From Actinophytocola sp044466355 (GTDB taxonomy: Bacteria > Actinomycetota > Actinomycetes > Mycobacteriales > Pseudonocardiaceae), in assembly GCF_044466355.1 (NCBI RefSeq), contig NZ_JBITMQ010000001.1, forward strand, positions 1,178,001 to 1,242,000: a DNA stretch of 64,000 bases, written 5' to 3'. The notes under the pieces were generated by a model. It was given only the letters and a program-made list of their open reading frames with translations. It made no database searches and was not told where the DNA came from. The stretch's first letter is position 1. Each line of letters opens with the position of its first letter. Shown here in pieces: positions 8,083 through 16,687 of this stretch. The position numbers were made by a program, and so were the translations under genes.

Positions 8083-9115
8083 GGGGCACCCCCTGGAGCG
8101 TCACGGCGCCGCTCGCCACGCGGCCGCACCGGGTCCGGTGACCGCCGGGAAGTTCGGCCTCGGGCTGGGGTGACGAGCACACGTCCGGCACTGCGTGCCC
8201 GCAGCGTGGCTGGAACCGGCAGCCGACGGGGAAGCGGCCCGCGGGCGGCACGCGGCCGGGGATGACGGTCAGCCGGGTCCTGGGCTGCCCGGCTTGCGGC
8301 ACCGCGGCCAGCAACGCGCTCGAGTACGGGTGCCGCGGTTCGTAGAACAGGCCGCGGACCGAGGTCCGCTCGACCACGTGCCCGGCGTACATCACGACCA
8401 CGTCGTCGCAGAAGTCCGCCACCACCCCGAGGTCGTGGGTCACCAGCAGCACCGCGAGGTCGAGGTCGCGCCGCAGGTCCCGGAGCAGTTCGAGGATCTC
8501 GGCCTGGATCGTCACGTCCAGTGCGGTGGTCGGCTCGTCGGCGATGACGAGCTTCGGGTCGCAGGCGATGGCCGCCGCGATCATGACCCGCTGCTGCATC
8601 CCGCCGGACAGCTCGTGCGGGTAGGACCTGGTCCGCTGCCGGGCGTTGGGGATGCCCACCCGGTCGAGCAGGGACTCCGCCGCACGCAGCGCGGTCGCCT
8701 TGCGCTCGCCGAGGTGGATCCGCCGTGCCTCGGCGATCTGGTCGCCGACGGTCATCGTCGGGTTGAGGCTGCTCATGGGCTCCTGGAAGACGATGCCCAC
8801 CGGGCCGCCCCGGACCCGGCGGAGGTCGCGCTCGGTGCAGTTCAGCAGGTCCACCCCGTCGAAGAGCACCGAACCGGCGCGCACAGGGAGATTGGGAGGT
8901 AAGAGGCCCAGGACGGCCATCGAGGTGAGGCTCTTCCCGCACCCGGACTCGCCGATCAACGCCAGCGACCGGCCGCGGTGCAGCTCGAACGTGACGTCCT
9001 CGACGAGACCGCGCTGGCCGGGCCCACCGGGCAGGTCGATGGTCAGGCCCTCGACCGACAGCAGGGGAGTCCCGACCGCGGCGGCGCTGTCGACGGTGCT
9101 CGCACTCGCGGTCAC
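8075..9115 (-). CDS. ABC transporter ATPase, OppD/DppD type
   Basis: Second ATPase of the importer, 346 aa. Walker A GESGCGKS lies at residues 55-62, then the signature LSGGMQQR, Walker B LVIADEPTTALD, and the C-terminal RFPVGCRFQPRCGHAVPDVC Cys cluster. The GTG start at 9115 overlaps the permease stop as GTGA. The long in-frame extension upstream of this point is only an alternate frame of the permease gene and was not used. Confidence 0.92.
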   Translation of the reverse strand: MTASASTVDSAAAVGTPLLSVEGLTIDLPGGPGQRGLVEDVTFELHRGRSLALIGESGCGKSLTSMAVLGLLPPNLPVRAGSVLFDGVDLLNCTERDLRRVRGGPVGIVFQEPMSSLNPTMTVGDQIAEARRIHLGERKATALRAAESLLDRVGIPNARQRTRSYPHELSGGMQQRVMIAAAIACDPKLVIADEPTTALDVTIQAEILELLRDLRRDLDLAVLLVTHDLGVVADFCDDVVVMYAGHVVERTSVRGLFYEPRHPYSSALLAAVPQAGQPRTRLTVIPGRVPPAGRFPVGCRFQPRCGHAVPDVCSSPQPEAELPGGHRTRCGRVASGAVTLQGVPRG

Positions 9116-10008
9116 GCGCGCCTCCTGATGCCGACCGCGTCGCGGATCGCGTCGCCGATCGTGTTGAACGCCAGCACCGTCAGGACCATCGCCGCCCCCG
9201 GCGGCACGACGGCGAACGGGGCCTTGAACTGGTTCGCGTACGCCGCCTCGAGCATCGACCCCCAGCTCGCGTCGGGTGGCTGGACGCCGAGGCCGAGGAA
9301 GCTCAGGCTCGCCTCCACCAGCAGTGCCACGCCCATCAGGATGGTCACCTGGACCATCAGGGGCGCGGCGATGTTCGGCAGGACGTGCACCACGAGGATC
9401 CTGCGGCGTGACGACCCGATCGCCGTCGCCGAGCTCACGAACGTCTCCTCGGCCACCGCGACCGACGCGCCGCGCACCACTCGGAACATGGTCGGCGTGA
9501 AGATGATGCCGACGGCGATCATGGTGGTGACGAGACCGGGGCCGAGGATGGCGACGATCGCGAGCGCACCGACGAGCGCGGGCAGCGCGAGCACCGTGTC
9601 GGCCAGCCGCCCGGCGACGGTGTCGACCCACCCGCCGCGGATCGCCGCCAGCATGCCGACCGGCAGTCCGATGAGGACCGCGATGCCGACGGAGATCAGC
9701 GGGGCGATGATCGTGATCCGGGAGGCCTCGATCATCCGGCTCAGCACGTCCCGGCCGAAGTCGTCGGTGCCGAACCAGTGCGACCAGCTCGGGCCCGCGA
9801 ACCGGATGGCGAGGTTCTGCGCGTCCGGGTCGTGCGGGGTGACCAGCGGACCGAGGACCGCCAGCAGCGCGAGCAGCGCCACGAACCCCACGGAGGCGGC
9901 ACCCGCCGGTTTGCGCAGCACCGCGCGGACGACCTGGCCGCGGCGTGGCCGGGCGTGCGGAGGCGGTTGCGGGGGAGCGGTCACCGGTATCGACGACGTT
10001 GTGGTCAT
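9112..10008 (-). CDS. ABC transporter permease, OppC/DppC type
   Basis: Membrane subunit of 298 aa. It has a proline-rich cytoplasmic N-terminus, a first helix near residues 38-55, the family segment HPHD-like TPHDPDAQNL with HWFGTDDFGRDVLSR, several hydrophobic helices and the EAA-type loop EASLSFLGLGVQPPDASWG. The ATG at 10008 overlaps the stop of the other permease gene as ATGA. It forms the translocation channel with the OppB-type subunit. Confidence 0.92.
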   Translation of the reverse strand: MTTTSSIPVTAPPQPPPHARPRRGQVVRAVLRKPAGAASVGFVALLALLAVLGPLVTPHDPDAQNLAIRFAGPSWSHWFGTDDFGRDVLSRMIEASRITIIAPLISVGIAVLIGLPVGMLAAIRGGWVDTVAGRLADTVLALPALVGALAIVAILGPGLVTTMIAVGIIFTPTMFRVVRGASVAVAEETFVSSATAIGSSRRRILVVHVLPNIAAPLMVQVTILMGVALLVEASLSFLGLGVQPPDASWGSMLEAAYANQFKAPFAVVPPGAAMVLTVLAFNTIGDAIRDAVGIRRRA

Positions 10009-10952
10009 GACGCGCGCACCTTCGGGTTGATCCAGCCGTAGGCCAGGTCGACGACGAGATTGATGACCACCACGACGACCGCGCAGAACAGCACGTAGCC
10101 CTGGATGACGGGGTAGTCGCGTTGCAGGACCGAGTTGACGGCCAGCGAGCCGAGCCCGCTGATCCCGACGACCGCCTCGATGACGATCGTCCCGCCGAGC
10201 AGGCGGCTGGTCTGCAGCCCGAGCACGGTGACCACCGGGATCGCGGCGTTGCGCAGGACGTGCCTGCGTACCAGCCGCGTGGTGGACGAGCCGCGCGAGC
10301 GGGCGGTTCTGATGTAGGGCCGGGTGAGCACGTCGGCCACGCAGCCGCGGGTGTGCCGGGCCAGTTCGGCCGCGGTGGCGAGGCCGAGCGCCAGCGCCGG
10401 GATGAGGATGTGGGAGAGCCACGGCCCGAAGCCGTTCTCCAGGGGCACGTAGGTGGTGGCCGGCAGCCACTTCAGCGACAGCGAGAACACCGACACCAGC
10501 AGCATCGCGACCCAGAAGCTCGGCATCGCGATGCCGAGCGTCGCGACCGTCGAGATCAGCCGGTCGAGCCAGGTGCCCTGCCGCAGCCCGGCGAGCACGC
10601 CCGCACCGACCCCGATGACCACCGCCAGGACGATCGCGGTGAGCGCGAGCGCCAGGGTCGGCGGTGCGGCGTCGACGATGCTCGTGGTGACGGGACGGCC
10701 GGTGAACACCGACTCCCCGAGGTCGCCGCGGAGCACGCCCCCCAGCCACGACACGTACTGTTCGACCACGGGCCGGTTCAGCCCCAGTTGTTCGCGGATC
10801 CGGTCGACGTCGGCGACCGTGGCGTTCTCGCCCGCGATGACCTCGGCCGGATCGCCGGGGATCAGCTGCACCATGAGGAAGGTGAGGAGCGAGACCAGCC
10901 AGAGGACGAGCAGCCCACCACCTACCCGGCGGATGACCATCCGTGCGTTCAT
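10005..10952 (-). CDS. ABC transporter permease, OppB/DppB type
   Basis: Membrane subunit of 315 aa and first gene of the seven-gene leftward importer operon. It shows the typical N-terminal helix (RRVGGGLLVLWLVSLLTFLM), PGDPAEVIAG, and a C-terminal VNSVLQRDYPVIQGYV segment characteristic of DppB/OppB. ATG start with GGAG at 6 nt spacing. The upstream gap contains a GTCCGATA half-site matching the operators at 20730 and 23399, so the importer could belong to the same regulon. Confidence 0.92.
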   Translation of the reverse strand: MNARMVIRRVGGGLLVLWLVSLLTFLMVQLIPGDPAEVIAGENATVADVDRIREQLGLNRPVVEQYVSWLGGVLRGDLGESVFTGRPVTTSIVDAAPPTLALALTAIVLAVVIGVGAGVLAGLRQGTWLDRLISTVATLGIAMPSFWVAMLLVSVFSLSLKWLPATTYVPLENGFGPWLSHILIPALALGLATAAELARHTRGCVADVLTRPYIRTARSRGSSTTRLVRRHVLRNAAIPVVTVLGLQTSRLLGGTIVIEAVVGISGLGSLAVNSVLQRDYPVIQGYVLFCAVVVVVINLVVDLAYGWINPKVRAS

Positions 10953-11017
10953 TGTCTTCTCCGTCCGGCGCTGGGCGGTAGAGACACAGCCGCGATGAGC
11001 TGCGTGTTCGAAGAAGT

Positions 11018-11032
11018 GTCCGATAATAGGAC
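11018..11032. promoter_or_regulatory. Possible operator half-site upstream of the peptide-type ABC operon
   Basis: GTCCGATA (11018-11025) is identical to the right arm of the 23399-23419 operator and is followed by GGAC (11029-11032), giving GTCC-N7-GGAC. It lies 66 bp upstream of the permease start. The left arm expected for the full motif is poorly preserved, so regulation by the same factor is tentative. The rest of the 10953-11165 gap holds no gene. Confidence 0.35.
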
Positions 11033-11125
11033 TGAATGTTCAAATTGTGAAAGCATTGTGCATGGCCGAAACCGCGAGGTCAAGAAGGCGGTCCACCGAC
11101 GTGCACCGGCGCGCGGGCAGGGGCG

Positions 11126-11155
11126 ACCGCCGCGGGGCACGTGCCCCGCGGCGGT
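11126..11155. terminator. 30-bp perfect palindrome, terminator-like hairpin
   Basis: A perfect GC-rich palindrome centred at 11140/11141 that would fold into a stem of about 13 bp with a 4-nt loop. It begins 10 bp beyond the end of the iclR-type gene, in the right place to end the 20713-11166 operon before the importer promoter. There is no T-run. Confidence 0.65.
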
Positions 11156-11165
11156 GCCCGGGTGG

Positions 11166-11861
11166 TCAGATGTCGCCGTCGGCGATCTGTTTGGCGGCCT
11201 CGGTCAGTCGCTGGGCCACGTGCTCGACGTCGACGTCGGCCATCGAGACGATGCCGATGGCGGCGTCGAGCGACTGCCCGTCCCCGTCGAACAGCGGCAC
11301 GGCGACGCCGACCGCGCCGGCCGTCAGCCTGCCCCGGGAGACGGCGTACCCGGCGCGGCGCGCCTCCTGGACGGCCTCCGGGTCGGCCGGGTTCGGCTTG
11401 CGTGCCATCAGGATCGCCAGGCCGCTGGCGCCCTGGTCGAGCGGGTGCCGGGCGCCGCTGTGCTGGGAGAGGTGGTACACCGACTCCGGCGGTTCGACCA
11501 CGGCGAGGGCGACCGCGTCCCCGCCGTCGGCCACGACGCACTGCGCGGTCGCACCGAACTCGTGGGCGAGCCTGCGCAGGTGCGGGGCCGTCGCCCGGCG
11601 CAGTTCGTGGCTGACCTGCCGGGTCAGCTGGATGACGCCGAGCCCGAGCCGGTAGCGGCCGGAGCCGCCCTCGGCGACGAACCGGTGTGAGCGCAGCGTG
11701 GCCAGGAGCCGGTACACCGCCTGGCGGTGCACGCCGAGGGACGTCGCCAGCTCCGCGACCGTCATGTCGCGGTCCTCGACTGCGAGGAGTTCGAGCAGCC
11801 GCAGCCCCCGGTCGAGGGTGAGCGAACCGCTCTGGGCGGGACCGTCGCCGTCACTGGTCAT
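11166..11861 (-). CDS. IclR-family transcriptional regulator
   Basis: DNA-binding regulator of 231 aa. The N-terminal winged helix (SLTLDRGLRLLELLAVEDRD, then TVAELATSLGVHRQAVYRLL) is followed by the GAF-like IclR effector domain, with QCVVADGGDAVALAVVEPP and the C-terminal SMADVDVEHVAQRL. The ATG at 11861 is chosen because family homology begins there and AAAGGTG lies upstream; longer in-frame starts fall inside the flavoprotein gene. It is the last gene of a ten-gene leftward catabolic operon. IclR regulators commonly control aromatic and organic-acid catabolism, so it probably controls this operon or the importer next door. Confidence 0.9.
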   Translation of the reverse strand: MTSDGDGPAQSGSLTLDRGLRLLELLAVEDRDMTVAELATSLGVHRQAVYRLLATLRSHRFVAEGGSGRYRLGLGVIQLTRQVSHELRRATAPHLRRLAHEFGATAQCVVADGGDAVALAVVEPPESVYHLSQHSGARHPLDQGASGLAILMARKPNPADPEAVQEARRAGYAVSRGRLTAGAVGVAVPLFDGDGQSLDAAIGIVSMADVDVEHVAQRLTEAAKQIADGDI

Positions 11862-11880
11862 GTCTGGCACCTTTCCGACC

Positions 11881-13383
11881 CTATCCACGCGCTGGGACAC
11901 CGGCGCGCACCCCCGTCCGGTTCGCCGCGGCCAAAGCTCCCGCGACACGCCCGAAAGCCATGCACTCCGCGAGGCTCGCGCCCCCGGCTGGGTACAGCAG
12001 GCCGTGGATCGAGCCGAGTTCCCCCGCCGAGTACAGGTTCGGGATCGCGTCGCCGTTGACCCCGATGACCCTGGCGTGCTCGTCGCGCCGCGGTCCGCCG
12101 ACGGTGTGCGACCCGCCGGGCCACAGGGGCACGGCGTAGAAGCGGTCACCGGTGAGCGGGGTGAGCGTGGCCGGGTCGCGACCGAAGTCGTCGTCCCGGC
12201 CACGGGCACACAGCTCGTTGTACCGCGCCACGGTCGAGGACAGCTCGCCGGGATCGAGGTCGCAGTCCTTCGCGAGGTCCGGTATCGAGGTGGCTAAGCG
12301 GATCCACCCCCGTTCGAGTTCGGCCATGTTGTCGGTGCTCCAGTCGTGGTCGCGGACCGGGCCGGCCGGGCCGGAGTAGGTGGGCACGAGCGGCGCCCTG
12401 GCGAAGCGGGCGTCGTCGAAGATCCACCACGTGGGGATGCGCGGGCGGGTGAGCCGCGCCGCGTCCATGGCGGTCAGTTCCAGGTTGGCGGCGTGCTGGC
12501 GGCCGGGTTCGGCGAGGAACCGGCGGCCCGCGCCGTCCACGAAGACCGCGCCGGGGTTGCCGTCGGCGGCCGGGCCGAAGCGGCCGGAGCCCCACAGGTC
12601 GATGCCGGTGCCACCGTCGTAGCCGGTGCCGTCGAAGCGGGCGACGAAGTGGCCCGGCCAGGTGTTCATGTGCCACAGGTCGGCACCGATCTCCTGGGCC
12701 ATCCGGACGCCGTCGCCGGTGTTGTCCTGGCTGCCGTAGAAGTGGGCCGGGGTGACCGGGAGGTACTGGCGTTTCAGCGACTCGTCGCCCTCGAAGCCAC
12801 CGGTCGCGAGGACGACACCGCGCCGCACGCCGATGTCGCGTTGCCCGGCCCGGACGCCGGTCACTCCGCCGTCCGGTCCGGTCAGCAGGGTGGTGGCCGC
12901 GGTGTCGTAGCGGACCTCGATGCCACGCTTGCCGACCAGCGACCGCAGGAAGCCGTGCAGTGGGCAGCCCGGGTACGGGGCGGTCGGCTGGGCCTTGTAC
13001 ACGGTGACCGCGTCGTGGCCGGGCAGGGTGTCGTGCTCGCCGTGCAGGTCCATGACCGTGTACTCGCCGCCGTGTTCGGACAGCCATCCCGGGTTGGCGG
13101 CGGTCTGTTCGGCCCACGTGCGGATCAGTGCCGGGCTGACCTCCTCGCCGTTCACCGCGTACAGGGCCGCGAGGTACCGGCATGCGCCGTCGACGTCGGT
13201 GGGTACCAGGAAGAACCCGGCGGCGTACCGGCTGTTGGGCCGGTGGTTGTCGGCGGGCTGCTTCTCCAGCACCACGACCCGCGCGCCCGCGTCGTGCGCG
13301 GTCACCGCCGCGACGGCGCCCGCGTTGCCGAAGCCCAGTACCGCCACGTCGACGGTCTCGTCGAACTCGCCAGTGAAGTACAT
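11881..13383 (-). CDS. FAD-dependent oxidoreductase, fumarate reductase/3-ketosteroid dehydrogenase-like
   Basis: Flavoprotein of 500 aa of the FAD_binding_2 family. The N-terminal dinucleotide fold VAVLGFGNAGAVAAVTAHDA is followed by the EK and NSRYAAGFFL region. An internal ATGGFEGDESL and a C-terminal IPNLYSAGELGSIHG segment contact the FAD in this family. Members introduce or reduce C=C double bonds next to carbonyls (ketosteroid dehydrogenases, fumarate and urocanate reductases), fitting ring or acyl-CoA catabolism. The ATG at 13383 starts 1 nt after the preceding stop. The exact substrate is unknown. Confidence 0.85.
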   Translation of the reverse strand: MYFTGEFDETVDVAVLGFGNAGAVAAVTAHDAGARVVVLEKQPADNHRPNSRYAAGFFLVPTDVDGACRYLAALYAVNGEEVSPALIRTWAEQTAANPGWLSEHGGEYTVMDLHGEHDTLPGHDAVTVYKAQPTAPYPGCPLHGFLRSLVGKRGIEVRYDTAATTLLTGPDGGVTGVRAGQRDIGVRRGVVLATGGFEGDESLKRQYLPVTPAHFYGSQDNTGDGVRMAQEIGADLWHMNTWPGHFVARFDGTGYDGGTGIDLWGSGRFGPAADGNPGAVFVDGAGRRFLAEPGRQHAANLELTAMDAARLTRPRIPTWWIFDDARFARAPLVPTYSGPAGPVRDHDWSTDNMAELERGWIRLATSIPDLAKDCDLDPGELSSTVARYNELCARGRDDDFGRDPATLTPLTGDRFYAVPLWPGGSHTVGGPRRDEHARVIGVNGDAIPNLYSAGELGSIHGLLYPAGGASLAECMAFGRVAGALAAANRTGVRAGVPARG

Positions 13384-13384
13384 G

Positions 13385-14299
13385 TCATGCTCCGGTAAGG
13401 CCGAACAGCCGGGCCGCGTTGCCCTTGAGGATCTTCGGGCGGACCTCGTCGCGGAAGTCCGCCTTCGCGAAGTCCTCGAGCCACCGCTCCGGGGTGATCA
13501 TCGGGAAGTCCGAGCCGAAGAGGACCTTGTCCTTCAGCAGCGTGTTGGCGTACTGCACGAGCTGCGGCGGGAAGTACCTGGGCGACCAGCCCGACAGGTC
13601 GATGTGGACGCCCGGTTTGTGCATGGCCACGGAGAGCGCCTCGTCCTGCCAGGGGAACGACGGGTGGGCGAGGATGATCCTCAGGTCCGGGAAGTCGGCG
13701 GCGACGTCGTCGACGGCCATGGGGTTGGAGTACTTCAGCCGCAGCCCGCCGCCGCCCGGCCTGCCCGCGCCCGCACCGGTCTGTCCGGTGTGGAACAGGG
13801 CGACCATGCCGTGTTCCTGCAGGACCTCGTACAGCGGGTAGGCCATCCGGTCGTCGGGGAAGAAGCCCTGGGAGGTCGGGTGGAACTTGAACCCGCGCAC
13901 CCCATACTCGGTGATCAGGCGGCGGGCGAGCCGCACGCCCTCGGCACCGCGGTGCGGGTCGACGCTGGCGAAGGGGATGAGCACGTCGCCGTGCTCGGCG
14001 GCCTGCTCGGCGATCTCCTCGTTGGCCGGATGGGGGTCCCTGCCGGTCAGGTGCACCGAGTCGACGGTGAACACGACCGCGGCCATCCGCCGCCGCCGGT
14101 AGTAGTCGGCGAGCATCGGGACCGTGAACCGGGTGACCTTGCCCGCCTTGAAGTACTTCGCCATCGCCGCGAAGCCCTCGCCCTCGGTCTCCTCCTGGTC
14201 TTTCACGGAGAGCTGCACGTGGGTGTGGACGTCGATGGCCACCAGCTGGTCCACGTCGATGCCGGTCAGCGACGATGGTTCGCTCGCAAGCTCGCTCAC
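13385..14299 (-). CDS. Amidohydrolase 2 (ACMSD/resorcylate decarboxylase-like) metallohydrolase
   Basis: TIM-barrel metallohydrolase of 304 aa. The first-strand metal motif appears as DVHTHVQLS near residue 23. Later come PHRGAEGVRLARRLI, GVRGFKFHPTSQGF, an IILAHPSFPW histidine and a C-terminal KVLFGSDFPM aspartate: the normal order of metal and acid ligands. Relatives decarboxylate or hydrolyse cyclic carboxylates and lactones. The GTG start overlaps the MaoC stop (GTGA). It sits between MaoC hydratases and the flavoprotein, so its substrate is probably an intermediate of the same pathway. Confidence 0.87.
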   Translation of the reverse strand: MSELASEPSSLTGIDVDQLVAIDVHTHVQLSVKDQEETEGEGFAAMAKYFKAGKVTRFTVPMLADYYRRRRMAAVVFTVDSVHLTGRDPHPANEEIAEQAAEHGDVLIPFASVDPHRGAEGVRLARRLITEYGVRGFKFHPTSQGFFPDDRMAYPLYEVLQEHGMVALFHTGQTGAGAGRPGGGGLRLKYSNPMAVDDVAADFPDLRIILAHPSFPWQDEALSVAMHKPGVHIDLSGWSPRYFPPQLVQYANTLLKDKVLFGSDFPMITPERWLEDFAKADFRDEVRPKILKGNAARLFGLTGA

Positions 14300-14703
14300 G
14301 ACAACACCACCGTGGCCGTGCCACTCAGCACGGTCTTGTCCGTGCCGGTGGTGGCCCGGACGGAGATCTCGGCGCGCTGCTCGCCGTCGACGTTCGCGAT
14401 CGCCTCGACGCGGGCGGTCACCGAGATCGTGTCGCCCGGCCAGGTCGGCGCCTGGAAACGGGCCCGGTAGCGGCGCACGTTCGCGACGCCGAACCAGCTC
14501 GCCAGCACCTCGCCCGCCATGCCCATCACGAGCATGCCGTGCGACATCACCGTCGGGTTGCCCGCGATCGTCGTCGCGAACGGCTCGTCGGTGTGCAGCG
14601 GGTTGAAGTCCCCGGAGGCACCGGCGTACATGGCGATCTGGGTCCGCTTCAGGTCGGTGACCACGACCTGCGACCGCTCGTCGCCCACCGCGGTCACCGT
14701 CAT
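14296..14703 (-). CDS. MaoC-like hydratase, catalytic subunit
   Basis: Hot-dog-fold (R)-enoyl-CoA hydratase subunit, 135 aa. It contains the hydratase motif GDFNPLHTDEPFA with the catalytic Asp and His, and GNPTVMSHGMLVMGMAGEVL for the central helix. It overlaps the gene upstream by ATGA. That gene encodes a partner hot-dog subunit lacking the catalytic pair, as in two-subunit hydratases such as HadAB or ChsH1-ChsH2. Likely role: hydration of an alpha,beta-unsaturated acyl-CoA after the acyl-CoA dehydrogenase step. Confidence 0.9.
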   Translation of the reverse strand: MTVTAVGDERSQVVVTDLKRTQIAMYAGASGDFNPLHTDEPFATTIAGNPTVMSHGMLVMGMAGEVLASWFGVANVRRYRARFQAPTWPGDTISVTARVEAIANVDGEQRAEISVRATTGTDKTVLSGTATVVLS

Positions 14704-15104
14704 CGCTTCACCACCGTCACGGTCGTGGCGCGGGCGACCAGCTCGCCGTTGGCGTCGTGGAAGTCCGTGTGCCGCTCGGCGAAGTCCAGCGCACCGGAAC
14801 GGCCCTCCCTGGTCCACGTCCGGCCCTGTCGCTTGTGGACGGTCAGGGTCTCGCCGGCCTTCAGCGGCCGGAGGTACTCGAACTCCTGCTCCGCGTGCAG
14901 GCCCCCGCCGCCCTTCTTCACGCCGGGCTCGGCGCCGGAGCCGTGCCAGGGCTGACCCGGCCGCATCACCAGCGGCCAGTCCGGGTCGAAGTGGGCGTAG
15001 GCGATGGGGAACGTGAGCGGCACACCGCCGTCCGGCGGCGGCTGTGCGCCGAGGGCTCGGGAGAACGCGAGCACGTGTCCGTGCTCGATCGGGAAGTCGG
15101 TCAT
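14700..15104 (-). CDS. MaoC N-terminal-like hydratase partner subunit
   Basis: Hot-dog protein of 134 aa resembling the substrate-binding N-half of eukaryote-type hydratase 2 (FAS1-like dehydratase domain). Features include FPIAYAHFDPDWPLVM, HGSGAEPGVKKGGGGLHAEQ and EFEYLRPLKAGETLTVHKR. The D-x4-H hydratase motif is absent, which is normal for this half. The ATG at 15104 follows GGAGG. It is translationally coupled at both ends, supporting a heterodimer with the next gene's product. Confidence 0.88.
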   Translation of the reverse strand: MTDFPIEHGHVLAFSRALGAQPPPDGGVPLTFPIAYAHFDPDWPLVMRPGQPWHGSGAEPGVKKGGGGLHAEQEFEYLRPLKAGETLTVHKRQGRTWTREGRSGALDFAERHTDFHDANGELVARATTVTVVKR

Positions 15105-16687
15105 GTGGTGGCCTCCTCGGACGCCATCTCGCGCGCGAGCGCACGGTTGAGCTTGCCCGCGGGGGTACGCGGGATCGTGTCGGTGCGCAGCAGACGCCGA
15201 GGGTGCTTGTAGCGGGCGAGCCGCTCGTCGAGGTGGGTGGTCAGCTCCTCGTCGGAGAACCCGGCCAGGGCCTCCGCCGGGGCGACCATCGCGGTCACCA
15301 GCGCGCCCCACCGCTCGTCCGGCGTCCCGAACACGACCGCGTCGGTGATCGCCGGGTGCGCCAGCAGCGCCTGCTCGACCTCCTCGGGGAACACCTTCTC
15401 GCCGCCGGTGTTGATCACGCCGTCGCCGCGGCCGAGCAGCACCAGCCTGCCGTCGGCGTCCAGCGACGCGAGGTCACCGGGCACCGCGTACCGCACCCCG
15501 TCGATGACCCGCCACGTGCGCGCGGTGCGCTCCGGGTCGTGCAGGTAGCCGACCGGCTGCGGGCCCGCGCTGGCCAGCACGCCGACCTGCCCGCTGCCCG
15601 GCACGACGTCCCGGTCCTGCTCGTCGAGCACCCGCGCGACCTGGGCCAGCGCGAAGCGGCCGTCCGCGAGGTCGGCCTCCGAACTGGCCTCCGCGACGCC
15701 GAACGGACCACCTTCCGACGCGGAGATGTTGTCCACCAACGTCATCGACCCCGCCGCCAGCAGCCTGCGTTTCACGTCGACGCTCCAGATGACCCCGGAG
15801 CTGGTGATCTTCTTCAGGCTGCTGATGTCGTATGACGCCTCGGCCAGCGCGGCGAGCAGCGGCCTGCCGAACGCGTCCCCGACGATCACCATCTCCGTAA
15901 TCCGGTGCTGCTGCACCGCCCGCCACACCTCGTGCCCGTCCAGCGACCGCGACGTGCAGAAGACGACGGTCCCGCCGCCGAGCAGCGTGCGCATCGCGTG
16001 GAAGAACCCGGTGCCGTGCATCAGCGGCGACATCGGCAGCACCACGGGTGTCCCGTCCCGGTCCGCCAGCGCGCCGACCGCGGTCCGCACCTCGTCCGGT
16101 GTGGTGGGGACGGGCAGGCCGTGCTGCCGGAACACCGAGGACAGGATGCCCAGCAGTCCGTCCCGGTCCCAGATCACGCCCTTCGGCCGCCCGGTGGTGC
16201 CGCCGGTGAGCAGGATGATCCCGTGCGTGCTGGCCGGGTCCGGGGTGGACAGTGCGGGGCCGTTCGTGGCCACGTCGTCGTAGGAGTCGCCGACCTCAAG
16301 CACCGCGGTGAGCCGGGGGAGCGCGCCGGAGATGTTCGCGACCCGCTCGGCAAGGCTCACGTCGTGGACGAGGGCCACCGCCTCCGTGTACTCCAGGACG
16401 TACCGCAGCTCCGGCTCCCGGTACCGGTAGTTGATGTTGACCGGGACCGCGCCGAGCAGGAACGCGGCCAGCACGGTCTCCAGGTACTCCGGGCTGTTGT
16501 AGAGCGCGACGGCCACCACGTCCCCGGGCCGCACCCCGCGGTCGTGCAGTGCCGCGGCGACCCGGCTCGCCCGGTCGTGCAGCTCCGTGTGCGTGAGCAC
16601 CCGCTCGCCGTGCACGACCGCGGGCCGTGCGGCGGCGGCCGCACCGGCCGCGCGCAACGCCGCCGCGACACTCATCGAACTAGGCAA
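15101..16687 (-). CDS. Acyl-CoA synthetase (FadD-like, adenylate-forming)
   Basis: ATP-dependent carboxylate-CoA ligase, 528 aa from the chosen start. Motif A3 is LLTGGTTGRPKGVIW, A7/A8 lies around ALVDGRL-like DADGRLVLLGRGD, and the catalytic Lys is in TIPRTPAGKLNRALARE near the C-terminus. The A5 region reads DNISASEGGPFG instead of the common YGxTE, a variation seen in some actinobacterial FadD ligases for steroid and branched acids. A TTG at 16687 is preferred: GGAGG lies 5 nt before it, while the ATG at 16675 would be 17 nt away. It overlaps the acyl-CoA dehydrogenase stop and probably activates the acid that enters the MaoC/dehydrogenase cycle. Confidence 0.9.
   Translation of the reverse strand: MPSSMSVAAALRAAGAAAAARPAVVHGERVLTHTELHDRASRVAAALHDRGVRPGDVVAVALYNSPEYLETVLAAFLLGAVPVNINYRYREPELRYVLEYTEAVALVHDVSLAERVANISGALPRLTAVLEVGDSYDDVATNGPALSTPDPASTHGIILLTGGTTGRPKGVIWDRDGLLGILSSVFRQHGLPVPTTPDEVRTAVGALADRDGTPVVLPMSPLMHGTGFFHAMRTLLGGGTVVFCTSRSLDGHEVWRAVQQHRITEMVIVGDAFGRPLLAALAEASYDISSLKKITSSGVIWSVDVKRRLLAAGSMTLVDNISASEGGPFGVAEASSEADLADGRFALAQVARVLDEQDRDVVPGSGQVGVLASAGPQPVGYLHDPERTARTWRVIDGVRYAVPGDLASLDADGRLVLLGRGDGVINTGGEKVFPEEVEQALLAHPAITDAVVFGTPDERWGALVTAMVAPAEALAGFSDEELTTHLDERLARYKHPRRLLRTDTIPRTPAGKLNRALAREMASEEATT

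Noticed and set aside
14700..15104. MaoC-like gene without catalytic Asp/His as a decayed copy
   Set aside because: Its sequence fits the non-catalytic partner half of two-subunit hydratases and it is coupled to the catalytic subunit.
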